A model generated the notes under the pieces. The model saw only the letters and a program-made list of their open reading frames with translations, was not told the DNA's origin and ran no database searches. From assembly GCA_009783365.1 (NCBI GenBank), contig WRHG01000096.1, positions 1 through 6,992 on the forward strand: 6,992 nucleotides of DNA, in the 5' to 3' direction. This document shows, piece by piece, positions 1 through 5,979 of the stretch. The stretch comes from Clostridia bacterium. GTDB taxonomy: Bacteria; Bacillota_A; Clostridia; Christensenellales; Aristaeellaceae. Position 1 is the first letter of the stretch; each line of letters opens with the position of its first letter. Both the position numbers and the translations under genes were made by a program.

Positions 1-416
1 ACGGTTACCTGATCCGTGGATTTGAGTTTAGCTGCAAGAGCGGCGCCTACCGCGATGGGAATGCCGCCTCCGACGATGGCGTTTGCTCCAAGGTTCCCCT
101 TCGTAAGGTCTGAGATGTGCATGGAACCGCCGCGGCCCATACAATACCCCGTTTCTTTGCCCATCAACTCCGCCATGGCTTTGTCCAGCCTCGCGCCCTT
201 GGCGATGCTGTGGCCGTGCCCCCGGTGTGTGCTGCTTATGTAATCTTCGTCTGTCAAATTCGAACAGACCGCGGCGGCGACGCCCTCTTGGCCGATGTAT
301 AGATGTACCGAACCTCGAAGCTTGTTTGCTTCAAACAGGTTCAGCGCTTTTTGCTCAAAAGCGCGGATGTTGTGCATGGTTTGAAAGATCCACCCGGCTC
401 TTTCCCTCTCGATCAC
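1..416 (-). CDS. Thiamine-diphosphate E1 alpha subunit of a pyruvate/acetoin-type dehydrogenase complex (5' part, runs off window)
   Basis: The first 138 codons are present; the gene continues past the left edge. This family, with a beta subunit, forms the E1 enzyme that decarboxylates pyruvate or another 2-oxoacid, or cleaves acetoin, and passes the acyl group to a lipoyl E2. Visible family landmarks are IRAFEQKALNLF (17-28), RGSVHLYIGQEGVAAAVCS (34-52), STHRGHGHSIAKG (62-74) with the conserved HRGHGH loop, TGYCMGRGGSMHISD (89-103) and LGANAIVGGGIPIAVGAALA (109-128). The thiamine-binding GDG...NN segment would lie beyond the window. The start is GTG at 416, overlapping the sucD stop as GTGA, with AAGGAGGG at 430-423. 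The 13 codons before the first ATG encode ERAGWIFQTMHNIR, which matches the usual N-terminal helix of the family, so the ATG at 377 is too short. AcoA and PdhA cannot be separated on this fragment. E1 beta, E2 and E3 genes are expected downstream. Confidence 0.9.
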   Translation of the reverse strand, partial: MIERERAGWIFQTMHNIRAFEQKALNLFEANKLRGSVHLYIGQEGVAAAVCSNLTDEDYISSTHRGHGHSIAKGARLDKAMAELMGKETGYCMGRGGSMHISDLTKGNLGANAIVGGGIPIAVGAALAAKLKSTDQVT

Positions 417-1297
417 AAGCGTCCCTCCTTTTGCAGTCGAAGTAAAATCTCCGCAATATCCTGCGTGTTTTCCGCGATGATTGCGCCTGCTTCCTGCAAC
501 GCCTGTTCCTTGCTTTCAGCGCTGCCTGTGCCATCCGCCTCCACGATAGCGCCCGCATGGCCCATGCTGCGGCCTCGGGGCGCGTTTTTACCCGCGATGA
601 GGGCGATAACGGGCTTATGCACATTAGTCTTGATATAGGCGGCAGCCAGCTCCTCCTCACAGCCGCCGATTTCACCAATGAGCACAATGGCTCTGGTTTG
701 CGGATCCGCCTCAAAATCAGGCAGAACATCCACAAAAGCGGAACCTGGTATCATATCCCCGCCGACGCCCACGCAGGTGCTCTGCCCGATACCTTGATTG
801 GTAAGCATAAATACCGTCTCATAACAGTTGGTGGCGCTACGGCTCATGATGCCCACGCTGCCTGGGGAAAAGATACGGTGAGCCATGAAGCCCGCCTTGC
901 ACTGACCGGGAGATATGACGCCGAAGGAATTGGGACCGAAAAGCCGCGCTCCCCGCGCCCGCGCCCGGTGATAACAAAACATCATATCCTGTACCGGCAC
1001 ATGCTCCGCAATGGTGATAATCAGCTTCATACCCGCGTCCAGCGCTTCCAATACGGAAGTCTTGGTAAACCGGGCAGGCACAAAAACCACCGTGGCGCCG
1101 GCGCCTGTCTCTTCCCTTGCCTCCTGCACGGTATTGAAAACAGGAACGCCAAGCACTTTCTGCCCGCCCTTACCCGGAGTCACCCCGGCTACCACATTGG
1201 TGCCGTAGGCCAACATCTGCTCCGTGTGAAAAGCGCCTTCGCGCCCGGTGATTCCCTGTACCATCAGCCGCGTATCATGGTCAATGAGGATGCTCAT
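413..1297 (-). CDS. sucD: SucD-like ADP-forming acyl-CoA ligase, alpha subunit
   Basis: 294 aa, close to the E. coli SucD length and colinear with it from MSILID to the C-terminus. The alpha subunit binds CoA through an N-terminal Rossmann-type domain and carries the histidine phosphorylated in the reaction acyl-CoA + ADP + Pi = acid + CoA + ATP. Visible motifs are QGITGREGAFHTEQ (14-27), GVTPGKGG (38-45), VPVFNTV (51-57), KLIITIAEHVP (91-101), GQSTCVGVGGD (171-181), IGEIGG (207-212) and MGHAGAI (245-251), whose H247 is the expected phosphohistidine. Two loops near the acyl/thioester site differ from E. coli: GPNSFG (121-126) instead of GPNCPG, and SRSATN (152-157) instead of SRSGTL. The start ATG overlaps the sucC stop as ATGA and has AGGAGGG at 1311-1305. 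The symbol reflects family only. In this operon the substrate may well be acetyl-CoA or another acyl-CoA rather than succinyl-CoA. Confidence 0.93.
   Translation of the reverse strand: MSILIDHDTRLMVQGITGREGAFHTEQMLAYGTNVVAGVTPGKGGQKVLGVPVFNTVQEAREETGAGATVVFVPARFTKTSVLEALDAGMKLIITIAEHVPVQDMMFCYHRARARGARLFGPNSFGVISPGQCKAGFMAHRIFSPGSVGIMSRSATNCYETVFMLTNQGIGQSTCVGVGGDMIPGSAFVDVLPDFEADPQTRAIVLIGEIGGCEEELAAAYIKTNVHKPVIALIAGKNAPRGRSMGHAGAIVEADGTGSAESKEQALQEAGAIIAENTQDIAEILLRLQKEGRL
423..430 (-). promoter_or_regulatory. Ribosome binding site deciding the GTG start of the E1 alpha gene
   Basis: AAGGAGGG on the minus strand lies inside the last codons of sucD. There are 7 nt between its GGAGG core and the GTG at 416-414. 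The in-frame ATG at 377 has no comparable site, so this motif supports the GTG start and translational coupling to sucD. Confidence 0.75.
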
Positions 1298-2451
1298 AGC
1301 TGCGCCCTCCTATCCACCAGCGCCGTGATGCCTTCCCGCAGGCCGTCTACAAGAAACACATTGCCTGCCAGCGACTTAATCATCGCGACGCCCTGCTCCT
1401 TATTGGTCCCTTCCATACGAATCAGAACCAGTTTCTCTCCGAGGACCCCCTGCTCCATCGCAAGCCGCACGCCGCCGGCCACCTCGTCGCAACGGGTAAT
1501 GCCGCCAAAAATATTGATAAATACCGCCTTTACCCCCGGCGTTGCGAAGAGAATGCGCATGGCTTCACAGATGCGGGCGGCCGTGGCGCCACCCCCCAGG
1601 TCCAGCGCTGCCGCCACGGACATGCCTTCCTTACTGATCATATCGATGCAGCTCATGAGCATGCCGGAACCGTTGGAGCAGACTGCGATACATCCGCCCG
1701 CCTCCACAGGGATATAAAGGAATTGAAAAGTCCGCGCTTCCTTAACAAAAGGCTCTTCGGGTTGCTCGTCCCGGTAACGTTGGACGTCAGGCAAGCGAGA
1801 CAGCGCGCTGTCATCGATATCCACCTTACCGTCCAAGGCGATCAGCTTGCCCTCCTGGTTCAGTACCAGGGGATTGATCTCCAACAACAGGAAATCATAA
1901 GCTAGAAATGCCTTATACAAGCTCTGTAAAAGGGCAAACAACGCCTCAGTATGCGATAAAGAAATGGATAGAGAGGAGAGCAGATACCGGGCCATGTGGT
2001 CCTGCACGCCGGTCATGGGATCGATAACGAGTTTGCGGATGCGGAAGGGATCCTCTCGAGCTGTTTGCTCAATATCCACGCCGCCCCGGTCCGAAAAAAG
2101 AATCATCGGGCACTTGCTTTGGCGGTCCAGCAGTATGGATAGATACCATTCGGCCTCGTAACCTGCCTTTTCCACCAGAAGGAGTTTATCTACACGCAAG
2201 CCGCGCAGCTCGCTGCCCAACAGCCGCATCGCGTGATCTGCGGCCTCCCGCGGATTTTGGGCGAACAAGATACCGCCGGCTTTACCCCGGCCGCCGATCT
2301 GTACCTGGGCCTTGACGACGACCGGATAGCGGAGGGCTGCCTTGTCGATGGCATCGCACGCCGTTTCGCCTTCATCCAGGACGATACCCCGCATGGTAGG
2401 CACGCCGAATTGCTCAAACAGCGCTTTGGCCTGGTACTCCATGAGTTTCAA
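1294..2451 (-). CDS. sucC: SucC-like ADP-forming acyl-CoA ligase, beta subunit (ATP-grasp)
   Basis: 385 aa (E. coli SucC is 388). The beta subunit holds the ATP-grasp nucleotide site and pairs with the SucD-like alpha subunit encoded next. Visible landmarks are EYQAKALFEQFGVP (5-18), VVVKAQVQIGGRGKAGG (44-60, nucleotide/phosphate binding), LLEINPLV (189-196) with the metal-site N193, ALDGK (205-209) with D207, the NGSG loop (260-263), DLGGGA (284-289) and the strongly conserved VKAVFINIFGGITRCD (307-322). The start chosen is TTG at 2451. It gives MKLMEYQAK, aligning residue for residue with E. coli MNLHEYQAK, and GGGGGTGAT lies immediately upstream. The in-frame ATG at 2472 lies inside the aldehyde dehydrogenase gene, and the ATG at 2442 is too far from the ribosome site. 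The gene starts 4 nt after the dehydrogenase stop. Substrate is not proven; see the alpha subunit. Confidence 0.92.
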   Translation of the reverse strand: MKLMEYQAKALFEQFGVPTMRGIVLDEGETACDAIDKAALRYPVVVKAQVQIGGRGKAGGILFAQNPREAADHAMRLLGSELRGLRVDKLLLVEKAGYEAEWYLSILLDRQSKCPMILFSDRGGVDIEQTAREDPFRIRKLVIDPMTGVQDHMARYLLSSLSISLSHTEALFALLQSLYKAFLAYDFLLLEINPLVLNQEGKLIALDGKVDIDDSALSRLPDVQRYRDEQPEEPFVKEARTFQFLYIPVEAGGCIAVCSNGSGMLMSCIDMISKEGMSVAAALDLGGGATAARICEAMRILFATPGVKAVFINIFGGITRCDEVAGGVRLAMEQGVLGEKLVLIRMEGTNKEQGVAMIKSLAGNVFLVDGLREGITALVDRRAQL

Positions 2452-2454
2452 GCC

Positions 2455-2463
2455 ATCACCCCC
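2455..2463 (-). promoter_or_regulatory. Ribosome binding site deciding the TTG start of sucC
   Basis: GGGGGTGAT on the minus strand resembles the anti-SD complement AGGAGGTGAT. It covers the end of the last sense codon and the TGA stop of the aldehyde dehydrogenase. Seven nt separate the G5 core from the TTG at 2451-2449, against 16 nt to the ATG at 2442, so TTG is favoured. Confidence 0.7.
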
Positions 2464-3820
2464 AGATTTCATCGTCCGAGGGCATATGACTGCCCGGTCG
2501 GATATCCGCGATACGGCTTACATTGAAAAGATGCTTCCAGCTTAAATTCTCGCTGATGGAATTGTTGCCCCAGCTGCCGCATCCCAGTGTTGTGGTGGGA
2601 GAAAGGGCGTTGTAGAAACTGCCTCCGTTACTGGTGGCACAAATTTGGTTCAGCAAAAAGCGAGACACCGGCAATTTATCCGCCGCATAGCGGATGTGTT
2701 CCCGATTGTGGGTATGCATACAGACGCTGTGACCCGCTCCTTCCACCAGCAGGTTCTCGAGTGCGATATTTACTGCCTCCGTCCAGGTTTCATAGGTGTA
2801 GGCCGCGAGCACGGGGCACATCTTTTCCTTGGCGTACAGGTCGTCCCGGCCGTACCCGGCCGCCTTTACCAGAAGCACCCGGGTATCCTCCGGCACATGA
2901 ATGCCAGCCTGTCTGGCTACAAAGACGGCGCTTTGGCCCACCATGTCCTTGTTCATAATACCACCGGGAAAGAGGATCTCCCGCAGCTTTTTCACCTGTG
3001 CGGGTTCCTCCACATATAACGCGCCGTGCCGGCAAAACACCTCCACGATGGCGTCATAATCCCTGGCGGGCAATATGGCCGTCTGTTCCGCGGAGCAAAT
3101 GATTCCGTTATCAAAACGGCGTCCCTCAATGATCATGGGCACTGCTCTCTCATAATCTACACCCTCGTCCACAAGGCACTGCACATTGCCCGCGCCGACC
3201 CCGAATGCGGGCTTGCCGGAAGCATATGCCGCGCGAACCATACCTGCCCCTCCGGTGGAGATGCATATGTCGCAAAGCTTCATTACCTGGCTGGATCGTT
3301 CCACCGACGGTTCCTCGATGATCTGCACCAAGTCCTCAGGCACGCCTAGGGGAAGAAGGGCTTGCTTCATCAGCCGCACCGCCGCCGCGCTGGATTTCCT
3401 TGCCCGGGGATGGGGGCATATAAGGATGGCATTACGGCCTTTTACCGCGAACATGGCATTGCACATGGGGGTTACGATGGGGTTGGTGGTGGGTGTAACC
3501 GCGCCAACCACACCTATGGGCTTTGCCACCTCAACCAGGCCTTCCTCCGGCAGCTCCCGCAATATGCCTACGCTCTTGCCGCCCTTCATGCCGTTCCAGA
3601 TAACGCGCGCCTTTCCCTGATTCTTTTTGATTTTATCCTCATACACGCCCATGCGGGTTTCATCCACAGCCATTCGGGCCAGCGGCTCCGCATTGTCAAA
3701 GATCGCCTTGGCAATGGCCCGCACCGCTTCGTCCACCTGGTTTTGGGTAGCGCATTCAAAGATCCTTTGCGCCGCCCTTGCTTTTTCGACCAATTGCGCT
3801 ACATACTGCGCGTCTTCCAA
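2456..3820 (-). CDS. CoA-acylating aldehyde dehydrogenase (acetaldehyde dehydrogenase, acetylating; EutE/AdhE N-domain type)
   Basis: 454 aa, the size of a stand-alone acylating ALDH or the N-terminal half of AdhE; no alcohol dehydrogenase domain follows. It catalyses aldehyde + CoA + NAD(P)+ = acyl-CoA + NAD(P)H. Visible features are EPLARMAVDETRMGVYEDK (45-63), the TPTTNP loop (109-114), STGGAGMV (188-195), the nucleotide-fold GVGAGN (207-212), the catalytic cysteine C242 in FDNGIICSAEQ (236-246), EKMCPVLA (332-339), and the family signature TLGCGSWGNNSISEN (411-425) near the C-terminus. The start is TTG at 3820: an in-frame stop lies just upstream and the N-terminus then aligns with AdhE. 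It lacks the roughly 18-residue encapsulation peptide of EutE, so it is probably cytosolic. Coming right after deoC, its likely substrate is the acetaldehyde that DeoC releases. Sulfoacetaldehyde or another short aldehyde is a less likely alternative. Confidence 0.92.
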   Translation of the reverse strand: MEDAQYVAQLVEKARAAQRIFECATQNQVDEAVRAIAKAIFDNAEPLARMAVDETRMGVYEDKIKKNQGKARVIWNGMKGGKSVGILRELPEEGLVEVAKPIGVVGAVTPTTNPIVTPMCNAMFAVKGRNAILICPHPRARKSSAAAVRLMKQALLPLGVPEDLVQIIEEPSVERSSQVMKLCDICISTGGAGMVRAAYASGKPAFGVGAGNVQCLVDEGVDYERAVPMIIEGRRFDNGIICSAEQTAILPARDYDAIVEVFCRHGALYVEEPAQVKKLREILFPGGIMNKDMVGQSAVFVARQAGIHVPEDTRVLLVKAAGYGRDDLYAKEKMCPVLAAYTYETWTEAVNIALENLLVEGAGHSVCMHTHNREHIRYAADKLPVSRFLLNQICATSNGGSFYNALSPTTTLGCGSWGNNSISENLSWKHLFNVSRIADIRPGSHMPSDDEIWG

Positions 3821-3826
3821 AACAAG

Positions 3827-3856
3827 CCCCCCTTTTCAATAATGTGCCCTCCTCCA
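3827..3856 (-). promoter_or_regulatory. Translation-initiation region of the aldehyde dehydrogenase with two TTG candidates and a G6 tract
   Basis: This is the deoC-ALDH gap. On the minus strand a strong GGAGGAGGG (3855-3847) sits 7 nt before a TTG at 3839. That TTG is out of frame with the dehydrogenase and opens a frame of only 27 codons. A run of six G (3832-3827) follows and serves as the purine-rich site for the in-frame TTG at 3820, 6 nt away. The better ribosome site therefore belongs to the out-of-frame start; the two would be in frame if the tract had five G. Confidence 0.55.
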
Positions 3857-4540
3857 TTAATAAGAGTCCGGACTGTCCCCTTCCCCGTCGCAGATGACAG
3901 GGGTGGAGTTGTATCCCACGCCCAGCCGCGCCACGCCCATGTCCACATATAGCTTTGCGGTTTCATAATTGCGAACGCCGCCGGATGGCTTCACCTTCGC
4001 CTTACCTTCCGCAGCCCGCAGCATGGTCTGCACAGCCTCCACAGTGGCGCCGCCCGCCTCCGCTACAAAGCCGGTGGAGGTCTTCACAAAATCCGCGCCC
4101 GCCTGGATGCTGAGCTCGACGCCTTTTTGAATTTGCGCGGTGTTCAACAACCCCGTTTCAAAGATTACCTTCACAAGAACGTCTTTGGCATGGGCTTGCC
4201 GAACCACACGCCGTATACCGTCCAAAACCTGCTCATACAGGCCGCTGCGCAGATAGCCGAAATTGAGTACCATGTCGATTTCACGGACGCCCATATCCAC
4301 GTACTGTTTCGCTAAAGCTTCCTTTGCCTCTGCGGGGGCATCCCCATGAGGGAAATCCAGTACGCAGCTGACCGACGTTTCCGTGCCTTTGCACATTTCC
4401 AGAGCCATGGTGATGTCACAAGGCCGCACACACACGCTTTGCACCTTGTAATCAATGCCCAGCTTAATGGCCTCCCGTACTTCCTGATCTGTCATCTGCG
4501 GCTTTAGTACCGCGTGATCCAGATATCTGCTGATATGCAT
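3857..4540 (-). CDS. deoC: Deoxyribose-phosphate aldolase (DERA)
   Basis: 227 aa, within the range of short class I DeoC proteins. It catalyses 2-deoxy-D-ribose-5-phosphate = D-glyceraldehyde-3-phosphate + acetaldehyde in the cytosol. It is a TIM-barrel Schiff-base aldolase. The key residues are visible: D89 in REIDMVLN (86-93), the Schiff-base lysine K153 in FVKTSTGF (151-158), and the second active-site lysine K184 in KVKPSGGVRN (182-191). VIFETGLL (125-132) and CVLDFPHG (59-66) are also typical. The start ATG has AAGGAGGG at 4554-4547 with 7 nt spacing. The first 37 nt overlap the end of kinase B, implying co-translation. The last residues (about 217-227, DGEGDSPDSY) look like a disordered acidic tail. 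Its position between a sugar kinase and an acylating aldehyde dehydrogenase makes it the centre of the pathway. Confidence 0.96.
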   Translation of the reverse strand: MHISRYLDHAVLKPQMTDQEVREAIKLGIDYKVQSVCVRPCDITMALEMCKGTETSVSCVLDFPHGDAPAEAKEALAKQYVDMGVREIDMVLNFGYLRSGLYEQVLDGIRRVVRQAHAKDVLVKVIFETGLLNTAQIQKGVELSIQAGADFVKTSTGFVAEAGGATVEAVQTMLRAAEGKAKVKPSGGVRNYETAKLYVDMGVARLGVGYNSTPVICDGEGDSPDSY

Positions 4541-5502
4541 ATTTCGCCCTCCTTGATAGACGTTATTACCCGGGTACGTAAAAACTCAGCGACACATTTC
4601 GCCGTTGGCAGAGATGGTTGGGAACCTCTTTTTGAAGCCGTCAGCGCACCCGCCGCATTCGCATAAACGACGGCGTCGCGCACCGCGTCCCCCATGGCGA
4701 TCCGCAGGATAAAAGCCGCATTGAACGCGTCTCCCGCCGCGGTGGAATCCACCGCGTCCACACTGAAAGCAGGCGTCAGAAAACATTCCCGCCCATCCTT
4801 ATAATATGCGCCGTGCTCCCCAAGTGTCAAAAGAACACGACGCGCGCCCATACGCAGAAGCCGGCGGGACGCCTCCTCGCACCACTCCGCCAAGGGCAGG
4901 CTTTCTCTTGAGAGGCCGGTATAAAACTCCGCCTCCGTCTCGTTAGGCGTCACATAATCCGCCATGGCAAAAGCATCCTCAGGCAAAGCCTTAGCAGGCG
5001 CCGGATTGAGTACTGCCAAACAGCCTGCTTTCCGGGCTGCGCGCAACACCTGCAAAGCGGTCTCAGGCCGCAATTGCAACTGACAAAGCACCGCGTCCGA
5101 CTGCGTAATGCGCGCCTCAAAATCATGGCCTTCGGCATCGGTAATCTGCTCGTTTGCCAGGGGAACCACAATGATAAAGTTGTGGCCTTGACTGTCTACC
5201 TGTACGCAGCAGGTGCCGGTAGATACCTGATCAGATATGATCACGTCCTCCGTATGCACACCGTTTTTATCCAGCTCCGACAGCAGGAAATCCCCGCGCT
5301 CGTCCCGGCCGACTTTACCCAACATCCAAACTTCCGCGCCCAGCCGGGCCGCGGCGATGGCCTGATTCCCGCCTTTGCCGCCCTGAAAAAAACCGTTCTG
5401 GTAGCCGGTGACCGTCTCTCCCATGCGAGGTAACCGGTCCGCCCAAGCAAAGCAATCATAAAGCAGATCGCCGGCCACCGCTATGCGCAGCCTTTTTTTC
5501 AT
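4504..5502 (-). CDS. Ribokinase-family (PfkB) sugar kinase B, possible deoxyribokinase
   Basis: 332 aa from the chosen ATG. PfkB kinases transfer the ATP gamma-phosphate to a sugar hydroxyl, here probably O5 of a pentose. Visible features are the substrate loop GETVTGYQ (28-35), signature 1 GGKGGNQAIAAARLG (41-55), LNPAPA (165-170), TPNETEAE (185-192), and signature 2 DSTAAGDAFNAAF (252-264) with the catalytic base D258. At the N-terminus GDLLYD (11-16) keeps the sugar-binding Asp (D16), but Leu14 replaces the ribose-contacting Asn of E. coli RbsK. A purine-rich GGGAAGG (5515-5509) favours the start at 5502. An alternative ATG at 5523 would overlap the cupin stop and add 7 residues. The C-terminus runs about 20 residues past the usual end, through the deoC ribosome site and into deoC. 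Adjacency to deoC makes 2-deoxyribose the favoured substrate; ribose or a related sugar remains possible. Confidence 0.9.
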   Translation of the reverse strand: MKKRLRIAVAGDLLYDCFAWADRLPRMGETVTGYQNGFFQGGKGGNQAIAAARLGAEVWMLGKVGRDERGDFLLSELDKNGVHTEDVIISDQVSTGTCCVQVDSQGHNFIIVVPLANEQITDAEGHDFEARITQSDAVLCQLQLRPETALQVLRAARKAGCLAVLNPAPAKALPEDAFAMADYVTPNETEAEFYTGLSRESLPLAEWCEEASRRLLRMGARRVLLTLGEHGAYYKDGRECFLTPAFSVDAVDSTAAGDAFNAAFILRIAMGDAVRDAVVYANAAGALTASKRGSQPSLPTAKCVAEFLRTRVITSIKEGEICISADIWITRY

Positions 5503-5519
5503 GACTGACCTTCCCTGCG

Positions 5520-5963
5520 TCATTTGCCTTGCAATCGCTTTTCCGTATATTGATCATCCACGTTCTTAACGGAGGTGCCCCATGCCTCTTTACGCGCGTG
5601 GAAAACCTCGTTATCCTCCTGTTTGTGCCAGAAGGTGAATAATATGAAAGGTTTGTCGCTCTTGGTATTATCGATCCAGTGAAAGACGTGGGGCGGGATG
5701 ACGATGATGTCCCCACTTTTCACGGGTATGCGATCCTCATCCATCCATACGTCTCCCTCGCCGCTGACGATGTAGTAAATCTCTACATCCTCATGGGCGC
5801 CGCCGCCGGTCCGGCTGCCGGGTTTCAACGTACCTTCATTGATATTGATCACCTGCATGCCTGCCATCTCGTCGCCTGTTAACATTTTGGAGGAATAGGC
5901 GTCGCCGCAGACAAAAGGAGTTACGTTCTCCGCGTTGACAAGGGTCCATTTTTTCTTTTCCAT
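5520..5963 (-). CDS. Small single-domain cupin protein, function unknown
   Basis: 147 aa, one cupin barrel with short flanks. Cupin motif 1 reads as PGSRTGGGAHEDVEIYYIVS (48-67) and motif 2 as GDIIVIPPHVFHWIDN (84-99). Metal-ligand candidates are H57, E61 and H95, with H92 nearby, and N99 closes motif 2. The first His of the usual HxH pair is Gly (G55), so the metal site is non-standard. The start ATG at 5963 follows AGGAGG (5977-5972) with 8 nt spacing. Upstream ATGs extend into kinase A and give a non-conserved, proline-rich leader, so they are rejected. It sits 16 nt after kinase A and abuts kinase B. No signal peptide or DNA-binding domain is visible. Small cupins in sugar operons can be isomerases, mutarotase-like enzymes, dioxygenases or ligand sensors; nothing here selects among these. 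Confidence 0.85.
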   Translation of the reverse strand: MEKKKWTLVNAENVTPFVCGDAYSSKMLTGDEMAGMQVININEGTLKPGSRTGGGAHEDVEIYYIVSGEGDVWMDEDRIPVKSGDIIVIPPHVFHWIDNTKSDKPFILFTFWHKQEDNEVFHARKEAWGTSVKNVDDQYTEKRLQGK

Positions 5964-5979
5964 GATGTTTGCCTCCTGA

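Noticed and set aside
557..1717. Long plus-strand open frame (about 386 codons) opposite the SucD/SucC genes
   Set aside because: Its translation is low-complexity (rich in Pro, Arg, His, Ser), has no family motifs, and lies exactly antisense to two well-supported genes. It is a shadow frame of GC-rich coding DNA.
2456..3820. Bacterial microcompartment association of the aldehyde dehydrogenase
   Set aside because: The protein begins directly with the catalytic-domain helix, without the N-terminal encapsulation peptide of EutE/PduP-type enzymes, and no shell-protein gene lies in the window.
413..3820. A sulfoacetaldehyde-to-sulfoacetate module (SauS/SqwD plus SauCD/SqwKL type)
   Set aside because: The ALDH + SucCD-like pairing fits, but the neighbours are deoC and pentose kinases rather than sulfosugar genes, and acetaldehyde is the direct DeoC product. 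Kept only as a less likely alternative that a phylogeny could revive.
3821..3856. Internal promoter or terminator in the largest intergenic gap
   Set aside because: Only 36 nt, filled by ribosome-binding purine tracts. No inverted repeat with a T-run and no -35/-10 pair could be recognised.
3362..3952. Plus-strand open frame opposite the start of the aldehyde dehydrogenase and the end of deoC
   Set aside because: No recognisable motifs or good ribosome site; it spans two real genes and their junction on the other strand.
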